From: Pseudomonas syringae
Lineage (GTDB): Bacteria; Pseudomonadota; Gammaproteobacteria; Pseudomonadales; Pseudomonadaceae
Direction of reading: 5' to 3'
DNA: 60,627 bases
Assembly: GCF_021606685.1 (NCBI RefSeq)
Contig: NZ_WKCB01000028.1
Location: 1-60,627 of the forward strand
In this document: positions 19,311-28,260 of the stretch, one piece after another
How positions within the stretch are numbered: position 1 is the first letter of the stretch
Layout: each line of letters opens with the position of its first letter
Translations under genes and position numbers: made by a program
The notes under the pieces: generated by a model
Seen by the model: only the letters and a program-made list of their open reading frames with translations
Told to the model about the DNA's origin: nothing
The model's database searches: none

Positions 19311-20306
19311 ATGACCCCTTCCGCCGACCTGTTCACCCCCGCCTTCGGCCTCGGCAACCCCCACCTGCAAACGCTGTGGGGACCGCTGTGGCGCCCCACC
19401 ACCCATATCGAACGCCAACGCGAACGACTGTGGTTGGAGGACGGCGACTTCCTCGACCTCGACTGGCATGGCCCGCATGACGCGCAAGCGCCGTTGGTGC
19501 TGGTGCTGCACGGGCTGACCGGCTCCTCCAACTCGCCCTATGTCGCCGGCCTGCAAAAAGCCCTCGCCGCGCAAGGGTGGGCCAGTGCAGCGTTGAACTG
19601 GCGTGGCTGCTCGGGCGAGCCGAACCTGTTGGCGCGCAGCTATCACTCGGGCGCCAGTGAAGACCTGGCGGCGGCCATTGCGCACCTGCGCGCGAAGCGG
19701 CCCTTGGCGCCGCTGTATGCGGTGGGCTACTCCCTGGGCGGCAATGTGCTGCTCAAACACCTGGGCGAAACCGGCGAGGCGTCGGGGTTGCAGGGCGCCG
19801 CGGCGGTGTCGGTGCCGTTTCGCCTCGACCAATGCGCCGATCGCATCGGGCTGGGCTTTTCGCGGGTGTATCAAAAGCACTTCATGCGCGAGATGGTGGC
19901 GTATATCCGCGTCAAACAGAGCCGCTTTGTACAGGATGGTCGCGCAGACGGGCTGAAAACCCTGGAATCACTGGGATCTCTGGAAAAAATGCGCACGTTC
20001 TGGGACTTCGACGGGCGAGTGACCGCACCGCTGCACGGTTTCCTCAGTGCCGAGGACTATTACCGCCGTGCATCCAGCCGTTATTACCTGGGCGCTATCC
20101 GCACACCGACCCTGATTATCCAGGCAGCCGATGACCCGTTTGTGTTCGCCCACAGCCTGCCCGAGGCCAGCGAACTCTCGGACTGCACCGAGTTCGAGTT
20201 ACTGGCCAAGGGTGGGCATGTGGGCTTTGTAGAGGGTTCGCTCAAGCGCCCCGGATATTACCTGGAGCGCCGCATCCCCCAGTGGTTACTGGCACAACAC
20301 GCTTAA
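19311..20306 (+). CDS. YheT-type alpha/beta hydrolase
   Basis: The 331-aa hydrolase has the oxyanion motif VLHGLTGSSNSPYV and the nucleophile elbow GYSLGGN. The Asp is in QAADDPFVF and the His in KGGHVGFVEG, a complete triad in the order expected for the YheT/ABHD1-3 subfamily. Substrates are unknown, probably lipid-like or carboxyl esters. The last about 70 codons have been duplicated downstream (20450-20659), but this copy is full length. Confidence 0.9.
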   Translation: MTPSADLFTPAFGLGNPHLQTLWGPLWRPTTHIERQRERLWLEDGDFLDLDWHGPHDAQAPLVLVLHGLTGSSNSPYVAGLQKALAAQGWASAALNWRGCSGEPNLLARSYHSGASEDLAAAIAHLRAKRPLAPLYAVGYSLGGNVLLKHLGETGEASGLQGAAAVSVPFRLDQCADRIGLGFSRVYQKHFMREMVAYIRVKQSRFVQDGRADGLKTLESLGSLEKMRTFWDFDGRVTAPLHGFLSAEDYYRRASSRYYLGAIRTPTLIIQAADDPFVFAHSLPEASELSDCTEFELLAKGGHVGFVEGSLKRPGYYLERRIPQWLLAQHA

Positions 20307-20430
20307 ACATGTGGGAGGGGGCTTGCTCCCGATAGCAGTAAGTCAGCCAATAATGTATCGACTGAGACTATGCCATCGGGAGCAAGCCCCCTCCCACATT
20401 TTGATTGGGTTTACAGGCCTGGCGCTCAAT
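20097..20430. repeat. First unit of a 353-bp tandem duplication
   Basis: This unit holds the 3' end of the hydrolase gene, a REP doublet, and about 30 bp resembling the 3' end of sseA. It aligns base by base with 20450-20783 at a constant offset of 353 bp, with few substitutions (for example 20131 CAGGCAG against CAGACAG). Similarity fades towards the end of the unit. Confidence 0.85.
20311..20397. repeat. REP doublet, GTGGGAGGGGGCTTGC family (duplicated copy 1)
   Basis: Arms GTGGGAGGGGGCTTGCTCCC and complement, with spacer AGTCAGCCAATAATG. It is part of the 353-bp duplicated unit and lies directly after the hydrolase stop. Confidence 0.85.
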
Positions 20431-20449
20431 CGCCTGTCGCGATCTGCCG

Positions 20450-20659
20450 ATACGCACACCAACCCTGATTATCCAGACAGCCGATGACCCGTTTGTGTTC
20501 GCCCACAGCCTGCCCGAGGCCAGCGAACTCTCGGACTGCACCGAGTTCGAGTTACTGGCCAAGGGTGGGCATGTGGGATTTGTAGAGGGTTCGCTCAAGC
20601 GCCCCGGATATTACCTGGAGCGCCGCATCCCCCAGTGGTTACTGGCACAACACGCTTAA
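20450..20659 (+). pseudogene. Duplicated 3' fragment of the YheT-type hydrolase gene
   Basis: About 70 codons identical or nearly so to the hydrolase C-terminus (RTPTLIIQTADDPFVF to the stop after LLAQHA) lie in tandem downstream. They include the Asp and His of the triad but no nucleophile elbow. An ATG at 20405 opens the frame with 15 unrelated codons, but no ribosome site was seen. It is best read as a remnant of the tandem duplication. Confidence 0.85.
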
Positions 20660-20663
20660 ACAT

Positions 20664-20750
20664 GTGGGAGGGGGCTTGCTCCCGATAGCAGTAAGTCAGC
20701 CAATTATGTATCAACTGACACTATGCTATCGGGAGCAAGCCCCCTCCCAC
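20664..20750. repeat. REP doublet, GTGGGAGGGGGCTTGC family (duplicated copy 2)
   Basis: It is the exact counterpart of the doublet at 20311, offset by 353 bp, with substitutions only in the spacer (TAATG/TTATG, GACTGAGAC/AACTGACAC, GCC/GCT). It separates the gene fragment from sseA. Confidence 0.85.
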
Positions 20751-20779
20751 ATTTTGATTGGGTTTACAGGTCTGGTGGC

Positions 20780-21634
20780 TCAGTCGCCGGTAGCAATTTC
20801 CCGCGCCGGGTCGGTAATCCACTCGCTCCACGACCCCGCATACAGCTTGCCCAACGGGTAGCCTGCCAGGCTCAAGGCGAACAGGTTATGGCACGCCGTC
20901 ACGCCTGAACCGCAGTACGCCACCAGCTCATCCGGCGAACGCCCGCGCAACTGTGCGGCGAACCGCTGCTGAAGCTGATCTACCGGCAGAAAGCGGCCGT
21001 CACTGCCCAGGTTTTCGTTGAAGGCCGCGCACTGCGCGCCGGGAATGTGCCCCGCCACCGGGTCGATGGGCTCCACCTCGCCGCGAAAACGCGGTTGGGC
21101 GCGAGCATCGATCAGGGTCAGGCCGGGTTGACCCAGGCGTTTTTGCAGATGTTCGGCATCCAGCAACAGGCGGTTGTCCGGCGTACCGGCAAAGCTACCC
21201 GGTTCGATCACCGGCGCATCCAGGCTCAGCGGGAACCCGGCGGCGTGCCAGGCCTTGAGGCCACCGTCGAGGATAAACACACCTTCGCGCTTGCCCAGCC
21301 AGGTCAGCAGCCACCAGGCCCGAGCGGCATAGGCACCGGGGCCATCGTCGTAAAGCACGACGTCGGTATCAGCATTTACACCCCAGGCCCGCAATTGCGC
21401 GGCGAAGGTATGCGCCGCCGGCAGCGGGTGACGGCCGGTCACGCCCTTGGTCACCGGGCCACTGAGATGACGCTCCAGGTCAGCATATTGCGCCCCTTCG
21501 ATATGCCCTTCGGCGTAACTGCAAAGCCCGTAATCCGGGTCTTCCAGGGCAAAACGACAATCAAGGATCACCAGCCCCGCCGACTGCTGGCGTTCGGCCA
21601 ATTGCTGGGGGCTGATCAGTTGGGCAAGCGGCAT
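20780..21634 (-). CDS. sseA: 3-mercaptopyruvate sulfurtransferase (rhodanese family)
   Basis: The 284-aa protein has two rhodanese domains. The C-terminal one is catalytic with C241 in the loop CGSGVTA, the sequence typical of mercaptopyruvate rather than thiosulfate sulfurtransferases. It transfers sulfur from 3-mercaptopyruvate to thiols or cyanide. Its 3' end abuts the 353-bp duplication; a degraded copy of its last about 30 bp sits at about 20410-20440. Confidence 0.92.
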   Translation of the reverse strand: MPLAQLISPQQLAERQQSAGLVILDCRFALEDPDYGLCSYAEGHIEGAQYADLERHLSGPVTKGVTGRHPLPAAHTFAAQLRAWGVNADTDVVLYDDGPGAYAARAWWLLTWLGKREGVFILDGGLKAWHAAGFPLSLDAPVIEPGSFAGTPDNRLLLDAEHLQKRLGQPGLTLIDARAQPRFRGEVEPIDPVAGHIPGAQCAAFNENLGSDGRFLPVDQLQQRFAAQLRGRSPDELVAYCGSGVTACHNLFALSLAGYPLGKLYAGSWSEWITDPAREIATGD

Positions 21635-21667
21635 GACGGACTCCTGTGAACAGATTCGGGAAAGGTC

Positions 21668-22339
21668 CTACTTCACTTCTTCCAGTGCCTGACTTAACGG
21701 CACGTAAAACTCTTTGAACAGCGCATCCACCGCCTCTTTCGCCTGCGGTGTGACAAACCCGGCCTCCAGCACCAGTACCTGATACACCCCGCGCTTGATC
21801 GCTTCGGCGCTCAAATGCGCGGAATTTTCATTGGTGGTGCACAGGAAGCGCACCCAAGAGGTGAGGATGATCCAGGCATTGAGGGTCAGGGCTTCGGTTT
21901 GCACCGGGTCCATGTTGAGAATGCCGGCATCGACAAACCCCTGGTAAATGGCGTTGCCCTGGGTCAGGCAGCGCTGGGAAAACCGCCGATAGCCGGTGGC
22001 CAGTTCCGGGTCGCTTTCCAGCAGGTGTTCGAGGTCGCGGTGCAGGAAGCGGTAGCGCCACATGCCGGCCAGTACCGCCTGCAGGTAGAAACGCTTGTCT
22101 TCGACGGTTACCGCGCGGCCTTGGGGCGGGCGCAGGAAACTGTCCACCAGCGCTTCGTATTCGCGAAACAGCACGGCGATGATCGCCTGCTTGTTGGGGA
22201 AGTGGTAGTACAGGTTGCCCGGCGAAATGTCCATGTGGGCGGCAATATGATTGGTGCTCACACTGCGCTCGCCCTGCTGGTTAAAAAGCTCCAGGCTGGT
22301 TTGCACAATGCGCTCGCTGGTCTTTACTCGTGGGGCCAT
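21668..22339 (-). CDS. TetR family transcriptional regulator
   Basis: The 223-aa protein has an N-terminal TetR helix-turn-helix (RIVQTSLELFNQQG...TNHIAAHMDISPGNLYYHFPNKQAII). The longer ligand domain resembles regulators annotated near aldehyde dehydrogenases. It is divergent from the aldehyde dehydrogenase operon, with a perfect palindrome between the two promoters. It probably represses that operon in response to a lipophilic or aromatic ligand. Confidence 0.9.
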   Translation of the reverse strand: MAPRVKTSERIVQTSLELFNQQGERSVSTNHIAAHMDISPGNLYYHFPNKQAIIAVLFREYEALVDSFLRPPQGRAVTVEDKRFYLQAVLAGMWRYRFLHRDLEHLLESDPELATGYRRFSQRCLTQGNAIYQGFVDAGILNMDPVQTEALTLNAWIILTSWVRFLCTTNENSAHLSAEAIKRGVYQVLVLEAGFVTPQAKEAVDALFKEFYVPLSQALEEVK

Positions 22340-22422
22340 AGGGGATCAGCTTCTGTACACGTGATGAGGCATCTTACGGCCTATCCTTGCCGGGTTAAAA
22401 CCGGATGTTGCTGCAATGACAT

Positions 22423-22451
22423 TTGACAATTTAGAGTAATGACTCTAAAAA
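22423..22451 (+). promoter_or_regulatory. Promoter with overlapping TetR-type operator
   Basis: A consensus -35 TTGACA (22423-22428) is followed by the perfect inverted repeat TTTAGAGT-AATG-ACTCTAAA (22430-22449). That repeat fills the spacer and overlaps a TAAAAA -10 candidate (22446-22451). Arms are 8 bp with a 4-bp centre. Occupation by the divergent TetR protein would block polymerase; this regulator assignment is inferred from position. Confidence 0.75.
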
Positions 22452-22485
22452 TTCACGCAGACCTATAACAATCGGGAACTGCGCC

Positions 22486-23913
22486 ATGTCTGCCAACATT
22501 GCCTATCTGCAAGATTCCCAGGCGCTGGATCAACTCCAGGACCTGTTCGACGCCCAACGCCGCGCCTACGCCGCCAACCCGATGCCGCCGGCCGCGCAGC
22601 GCCAGCAATGGCTCAAAGCCTTGCGCGAACTGCTCAGCGACGAACGCCAAGCGCTGATCGAGGCGATCAGCCAGGACTTCAGCCACCGCAGCGCCGACGA
22701 AACCCTGTTCGCCGAACTGATGCCCAGCCTGCATGGCATTCATTACGCCAGCAAACACCTCAAGCGCTGGATGAAACCTTCCCGCCGAGCTGTAGGCATC
22801 GCCTTCCAACCGGCCTCAGCCAAAGTGATTTATCAGCCACTCGGCGTGGTCGGTGTGATCGTGCCCTGGAACTACCCGTTGTACCTGGCGATGGGTCCGT
22901 TGGTCGGCGCATTGGCTGCCGGCAACCGGGTGATGCTCAAGCTCAGCGAGTCCACCCCCACTACGGGCGAATTGCTCAAGACGCTGTTGGCGAAGATTTT
23001 CCCTGAGGACCTGGTGTGCGTGGTGCTCGGCGAGGCAGAAGTGGGCATGGCATTTTCCAAGCTGCGCTTCGATCACCTGTTGTTTACCGGCGCCACCAGC
23101 ATCGGCAAGCACGTTATGCGCGCCGCGGCTGAACACCTCACGCCGGTGACCCTGGAGCTGGGCGGCAAGTCACCGGCCATCGTGTCTGCCGATGTGCCGC
23201 TGCAGGACGCCGCCGAACGCATTGCCTTCGGCAAAGCCTTGAATGCCGGGCAAACCTGTGTGGCGCCGGACTACGTGCTGGTGCCGGAGGATCGCGTCGA
23301 AGGTTTCGTCGAAGCCTACAGCAAGGCGGTGCGCGGGTTTTATCCGACGCTGGCCGACAACCCGGACTACACCGCAATCATCAACGAGCGGCAACTGGCC
23401 CGGCTGAATGCCTACGTCAAGGACGCCACCGACAAAGGCGCCACCCTCATTGCGCTGTACGACCAGGGCCAGGCTCGACGCATGGCCCACAGCGTGTTGC
23501 TGAATGTCAGCGACGAAATGACGGTGATGCAGGACGAAATCTTTGGCCCGGTGCTGCCGATCGTGCCTTATCGCGGCATTGACCAGGCCTTTGCCTACAT
23601 TAACCAGCGCCCTCGCCCACTGGCCCTGTATTACTTCGGCTACAACAAAGGCGAGCAGAATCGCGTGCTCCACGAAACCCATTCGGGCGGCGTGTGCCTG
23701 AACGACACCCTGCTGCACGTGGCCCAGGACGACATGCCCTTTGGCGGCATAGGCCCATCCGGCATGGGCCACTACCACGGGCACGAAGGTTTCCTCACGT
23801 TCAGCAAAGCCAAGGGTGTGTTGGTGAAACAGCGCCTGAACGCGGCGAAGCTGATCTACCCGCCCTACGGCAAAACTATCCAGAAGTTGATCCAGAAGCT
23901 GTTCGTTCGCTGA
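22486..23913 (+). CDS. calB: Coniferyl-aldehyde-dehydrogenase-type aldehyde dehydrogenase
   Basis: The 475-aa NAD(P)-dependent ALDH has the catalytic Glu in LELGGK (E225) and Cys in NAGQTC (C258). The oxyanion/cofactor loop VVGVIVPWNYPL and the PFGGIGPSGMGHYHGHEGF C-terminal motif are those of the class 3/CalB branch. Family members oxidise coniferyl and other hydrophobic aldehydes to acids. It heads an operon with a Tat lipoprotein and a GMC oxidoreductase, so a periplasmic-alcohol to cytoplasmic-aldehyde pathway is plausible. Substrate identity is not settled by sequence. Confidence 0.85.
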   Translation: MSANIAYLQDSQALDQLQDLFDAQRRAYAANPMPPAAQRQQWLKALRELLSDERQALIEAISQDFSHRSADETLFAELMPSLHGIHYASKHLKRWMKPSRRAVGIAFQPASAKVIYQPLGVVGVIVPWNYPLYLAMGPLVGALAAGNRVMLKLSESTPTTGELLKTLLAKIFPEDLVCVVLGEAEVGMAFSKLRFDHLLFTGATSIGKHVMRAAAEHLTPVTLELGGKSPAIVSADVPLQDAAERIAFGKALNAGQTCVAPDYVLVPEDRVEGFVEAYSKAVRGFYPTLADNPDYTAIINERQLARLNAYVKDATDKGATLIALYDQGQARRMAHSVLLNVSDEMTVMQDEIFGPVLPIVPYRGIDQAFAYINQRPRPLALYYFGYNKGEQNRVLHETHSGGVCLNDTLLHVAQDDMPFGGIGPSGMGHYHGHEGFLTFSKAKGVLVKQRLNAAKLIYPPYGKTIQKLIQKLFVR

Positions 23914-23941
23914 TACCGCCACCCACGGGATAACAATAACA

Positions 23942-24487
23942 ATGAACCCTAGCCTCACGGATTCACCCGCGCTGTCACGGCGCGGTGTCTTGAAAATCGG
24001 CCTGTGCGCCAGTGCTTTCCTGGCCACCGCCGGGCTTGGCGCCAGCCTCAGCGGCTGTTCCAGCAGCACGCCGGCCAGCGGTTTTGCCATGTTGCGCAGC
24101 AGTGACCTGCCGTTCCTGCGCGCGGTCATTCCGGTTTTGCTGGAAGGTGTAGCCAGCACCCAGGCAGTGGTTGCCGGGATTGAAGACACCCTGAAGAAAC
24201 TCGACTTCAGCCTGCAGCACCTGTCGCCGGAGATGTTCAAACTCACCCAGCAACTGTTCGACGTATTGGGCATGGGCATCACCCGTGGGCCATTGACGGG
24301 CATCTGGGGCAGCTGGGAAAACGCCAGCGCGGAGCAGATCCGCAACTTCCTGCAGCGCTGGGAAAACAGCTACCTCAACCTGCTGCGTATGGGTCAGGGC
24401 TCGCTGCTCAAGCTGGTGATCATGGCCTGGTATTTCCAACCGGCCGCCTGGGCCCAGTGCGGCTACCCCGGCCCGCCAAAAATCTAG
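23942..24487 (+). CDS. Tat-signal lipoprotein, small partner of GMC dehydrogenase
   Basis: The 181-aa protein has a twin-arginine signal (S-R13-R14-GVLK) and a lipobox LSGC with Cys at residue 39. It is thus probably exported folded and lipidated. The remainder is helical with no recognised catalytic residues. It lies 28 bp after calB and 59 bp before a GMC flavoenzyme without its own signal. By analogy with the small Tat subunits of membrane gluconate and glucose dehydrogenases, it may carry the flavoprotein across the membrane. That role is inferred. Confidence 0.8.
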   Translation: MNPSLTDSPALSRRGVLKIGLCASAFLATAGLGASLSGCSSSTPASGFAMLRSSDLPFLRAVIPVLLEGVASTQAVVAGIEDTLKKLDFSLQHLSPEMFKLTQQLFDVLGMGITRGPLTGIWGSWENASAEQIRNFLQRWENSYLNLLRMGQGSLLKLVIMAWYFQPAAWAQCGYPGPPKI

Positions 24488-24497
24488 GCCTTGGTAA

Positions 24498-24518
24498 CCC
24501 TCCCACATTTGATTGCAA
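24498..24518. repeat. REP arm remnant
   Basis: CCTCCCACATTTGATTGCA matches the right-hand end and following bases of the doublet at 7953-8050. No partner arm or core lies beside it. It appears to be a deletion remnant in the 59-bp gap before the GMC gene. Confidence 0.5.
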
Positions 24519-24546
24519 CTTCATACAAAAATAAGAGTGCATTTCT

Positions 24547-26142
24547 ATGCCCGTACCCGATCTGTTCCGCGAGGGCCTGGCCCGTGGCTGGAAAACCCAC
24601 AATGGCGCCGCCCTCGACCATGACCTGACCCTGGAAGCCGACGTGGCCATCATCGGCAGCGGCGCCGGTGGCGGCACCACCGCCGAAATCCTCAGCGCCG
24701 CAGGCTACAAGGTGCTGCTGATCGAAGAAGGCCCGCTCAAGACCAGCAGCGACTTCAAACTGCTCGAAGACGAGGCCTACACCAGCCTGTACCAGGAAGG
24801 CATCGGCCGCATGAGCAAGGACGGCGCGATCACCATCCTGCAGGGCCGCGCGGTGGGCGGCACCACGCTGATCAACTGGACGTCGAGCTTTCGCACGCCG
24901 GACGCGACTCTTTCCCACTGGGCCAGTGAATACGCGGTAAAAGGCCACGGCAGCGCCGAAATGGCGCCGTGGTTCGAAAAAATGGAACAGCGCCTGGGCA
25001 TCGCGCCCTGGGCCGTGCCGCCCAACGCCAACAACGATGTCATCCGCAAGGGCTGCGAACAGCTCGGCTACAGCTGGCACGTGATACCACGCAACGTACG
25101 CGGCTGTTTCAACCTGGGGTATTGCGGCATGGGCTGCCCGGTAAACGCCAAGCAGTCGATGCTGGTGACCACCATCCCCTCGACCCTCGAAAAAGGCGGC
25201 GAGCTGCTCTACCTGGCCCGCGCTGAACGCCTGGTCTACAACGGCGACAGCATCAGCAGCCTGGAATGCGTGGCCATGGATGAGCGCTGCGTAGCGCCGA
25301 CCGGGCGCAAAATCACGGTGAAGGCCCGGCATTACGTGCTGTCTGGTGGCGGCATCAACAGCCCGGCGCTGCTGATGCGCTCGGACGCCCCGGACCCGCA
25401 TTCGCGGCTGGGCAAGCGCACCTTTTTACACTTGGTGAATTTCTCCGCGGCCCTGTTCGACGAGGTGATCAATCCGTTCTACGGCGCGCCGCAGTCGATC
25501 TATTCCGACCATTTTCAATGGCAGGACGGCACCACCGGCAAAATGTCCTACAAACTCGAGGCGCCACCGCTGCACCCCGCACTGGCCAGTACGCTGCTCG
25601 GCGGCTACGGCACCCAGAATGCGCTGGATATGAGCCAACTGCCCAATACCCACGCCATGCTGGCCCTGCTGCGCGACGGCTTCCACCCCGACAGCCCCGG
25701 CGGCAACGTGGAACTGCGCGGCGATGGCACGCCGGTGCTCGACTATCAAGTGTCGGACTACGCCTGGGACGGCCTGCGCCGGGCCTTTCACAGCATGGCC
25801 GAGATCCAGTTCGCGGCGGGCGCCAAGTCGGTCAAGCCACTGCACCACGATGCTCGCTACGTGAAGACCCTGGCAGAAGCCCGCACGCTGATCGACGGTT
25901 TGAACCTGGAGCTGCACCGCACCTGCCTGGGCAGTGCCCATGTGATGGGCGGTTGCGCCATGGGCGAAGACCCGAAAAACGCAGTCGCCGACAGCCTCGG
26001 TCGCCATCATCAGTTGCGCAACCTGTCGATCCACGATGGCTCGTTATTCCCCACCAGCATTGGGGCCAACCCGCAATTGTCGGTGTATGGATTGACCGCG
26101 CAACTCGCGACCGCCTTGGCCGAACGTCTTAAAACGGCATGA
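24547..26142 (+). CDS. GMC family FAD-dependent oxidoreductase
   Basis: The 531-aa flavoprotein has the FAD dinucleotide motif IIGSGAGGGTTAEIL about residue 36 and a cysteine-rich CFNLGYCGMGCPVNA block near residue 190. The C-terminal GMC domain reads SIHDGSLFPTSIGANPQLS. It oxidises an alcohol to an aldehyde or ketone. No signal peptide is present, which fits export by the Tat lipoprotein encoded upstream or a cytoplasmic role. Homologues beside calB-like genes are annotated as long-chain or aromatic alcohol dehydrogenases. Confidence 0.88.
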   Translation: MPVPDLFREGLARGWKTHNGAALDHDLTLEADVAIIGSGAGGGTTAEILSAAGYKVLLIEEGPLKTSSDFKLLEDEAYTSLYQEGIGRMSKDGAITILQGRAVGGTTLINWTSSFRTPDATLSHWASEYAVKGHGSAEMAPWFEKMEQRLGIAPWAVPPNANNDVIRKGCEQLGYSWHVIPRNVRGCFNLGYCGMGCPVNAKQSMLVTTIPSTLEKGGELLYLARAERLVYNGDSISSLECVAMDERCVAPTGRKITVKARHYVLSGGGINSPALLMRSDAPDPHSRLGKRTFLHLVNFSAALFDEVINPFYGAPQSIYSDHFQWQDGTTGKMSYKLEAPPLHPALASTLLGGYGTQNALDMSQLPNTHAMLALLRDGFHPDSPGGNVELRGDGTPVLDYQVSDYAWDGLRRAFHSMAEIQFAAGAKSVKPLHHDARYVKTLAEARTLIDGLNLELHRTCLGSAHVMGGCAMGEDPKNAVADSLGRHHQLRNLSIHDGSLFPTSIGANPQLSVYGLTAQLATALAERLKTA

Positions 26143-26176
26143 AAAAACCGGGTAATCGCGGTATCTATCTACATAA

Positions 26177-26725
<549 letters not shown>

Positions 26726-26766
26726 GGCTGCTTCGCAAGCAGGGCGCGCTGGACCACCCTGCTTTT

Positions 26767-26897
26767 GTGGCGAGCGGGCTTGCCCGCGTTAGGCTGCAAA
26801 GCAGCCCCGATCAACACCCCGCGTAGTTTCAGGTAGGCCTGCAGCGCCTGGTTCTGGGGGCGCTACGCGCCCCAACGCGGGCAAGCCCGCTCGCCAC
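26767..26897. repeat. REP doublet, GTGGCGAGCGGGCTTGCCC family
   Basis: Left arm GTGGCGAGCGGGCTTGCCCG and complementary right arm ending CGCTCGCCAC, with inner GGCTGCAAAGCAGCCCC and GGGGCGCTACGCGCCCC hairpins. It fills most of the 317-bp coaD-fdx gap; the rest contains a partial CCCGCTCGCCAC arm at about 26921-26933. No gene was seen in this gap. Confidence 0.85.
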
Positions 26898-26937
26898 AAA
26901 AAGCGTGCTCACTACAACTGGCCCGCTCGCCACATAA

Positions 26938-27294
<357 letters not shown>

Positions 27295-27320
27295 AGCTCT
27301 GCAGCGTCTGTTCAGGCATC

Positions 27321-27402
27321 TTCGCGAGCAAGCCCGCTCCCACAGTTAACTGAGTTCCAACATGAGAATGCGGTCGAGGGTGGGAGCGGGCTTGCTCGCG
27401 AA
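27321..27402. repeat. REP pair with reversed arm order (TTCGCGAGC family)
   Basis: The first arm TTCGCGAGCAAGCCCGCTCC ends in CCAC at 27343, and the second arm GTGGGAGCGGGCTTGCTCGC runs from 27380 to 27402. The CCCAC ends face inward, opposite to the usual doublets. The arms are almost perfectly complementary over 23 bp and sit between the convergent fdx and mutM genes. They could serve as a bidirectional stop hairpin. Confidence 0.8.
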
Positions 27403-27426
27403 GGCGGCGTCAGCCTTCACACAGAA

Positions 27427-28239
27427 TCAGCGCTGACACTTGGGGCAAAACACACTCGCCCGCTGCCCCAGCACCACATTGCGCAACTCGCTCCCACAGA
27501 CCTTGCACGCCTCGCCGCCTCGGCCATAGACGAACAGTTCCTGCTGGAAATACCCCGGCTGCCCATCGCCACCGATAAAGTCGCGCAAGGTGGTGCCGCC
27601 GCGCTCAATGGCGGCCGCCAGAATGCGCTTGATCTCAATCGCCAGCTTCAAATACCGCGCCCGTGAAATACCGCCCGCCTCGCGACGCGGGTCAATCCCG
27701 GCCGCAAACAGCGCTTCCGTCGCATAGATATTGCCCACGCCCACCACCACCGCGTTGTCCATGATGAACGGCTTCACCGCCATCGACTTGCCACGGGACA
27801 ACTGGAACAAGCGTTCGCCGTCAAACAGGTCGGTCAGCGGCTCCGGCCCCAGGCGCAGCAGCAGCTCGTGGTTGTGCGGGTCCTGGCTCCAGAGCATCGC
27901 GCCGAAACGCCGAGGGTCGGTGTAGCGCAGGGCCAGGCCGGATTCGAGTTCGATGTCCACGTGCTCATGCTTGGCCGCTGGCATACCGACTTCCACCAGG
28001 CGAAGGTTGCCCGACATGCCCAGATGGCTGATCAAGGTGCCCACCTCGGCATTGATCAACAGGTATTTGGCCCGCCGCTCCACCAGCACGATGCGCTGCC
28101 CCGACAGGCGCACATCCAGGTCCTCTGGGATCGGCCAGCGCAGGCGCCGCTCACGCACCACCACGCGGCTGACCCGCTGGCCTTCCAGGTGCGGTGCAAT
28201 ACCGCGTCGGGTGGTTTCGACTTCTGGCAACTCGGGCAT
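27427..28239 (-). CDS. mutM: Formamidopyrimidine-DNA glycosylase
   Basis: MutM/Fpg removes 8-oxoguanine and FaPy lesions and cleaves the abasic site. The 270-aa protein begins [14 protein letters not shown] with the catalytic Pro1 and Glu2. It ends in the zinc finger [24 protein letters not shown]. The beta-elimination Lys lies in [10 protein letters not shown]. Confidence 0.97.
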   Translation of the reverse strand: MPELPEVETTRRGIAPHLEGQRVSRVVVRERRLRWPIPEDLDVRLSGQRIVLVERRAKYLLINAEVGTLISHLGMSGNLRLVEVGMPAAKHEHVDIELESGLALRYTDPRRFGAMLWSQDPHNHELLLRLGPEPLTDLFDGERLFQLSRGKSMAVKPFIMDNAVVVGVGNIYATEALFAAGIDPRREAGGISRARYLKLAIEIKRILAAAIERGGTTLRDFIGGDGQPGYFQQELFVYGRGGEACKVCGSELRNVVLGQRASVFCPKCQR

Positions 28240-28260
28240 GTGTACCTCTTGAATAACGGG

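Noticed and set aside
20405..20659. 84-codon ORF as a functional small hydrolase
   Set aside because: Only the C-terminal third of the enzyme is present without the nucleophile, and the first codons come from the duplication junction.
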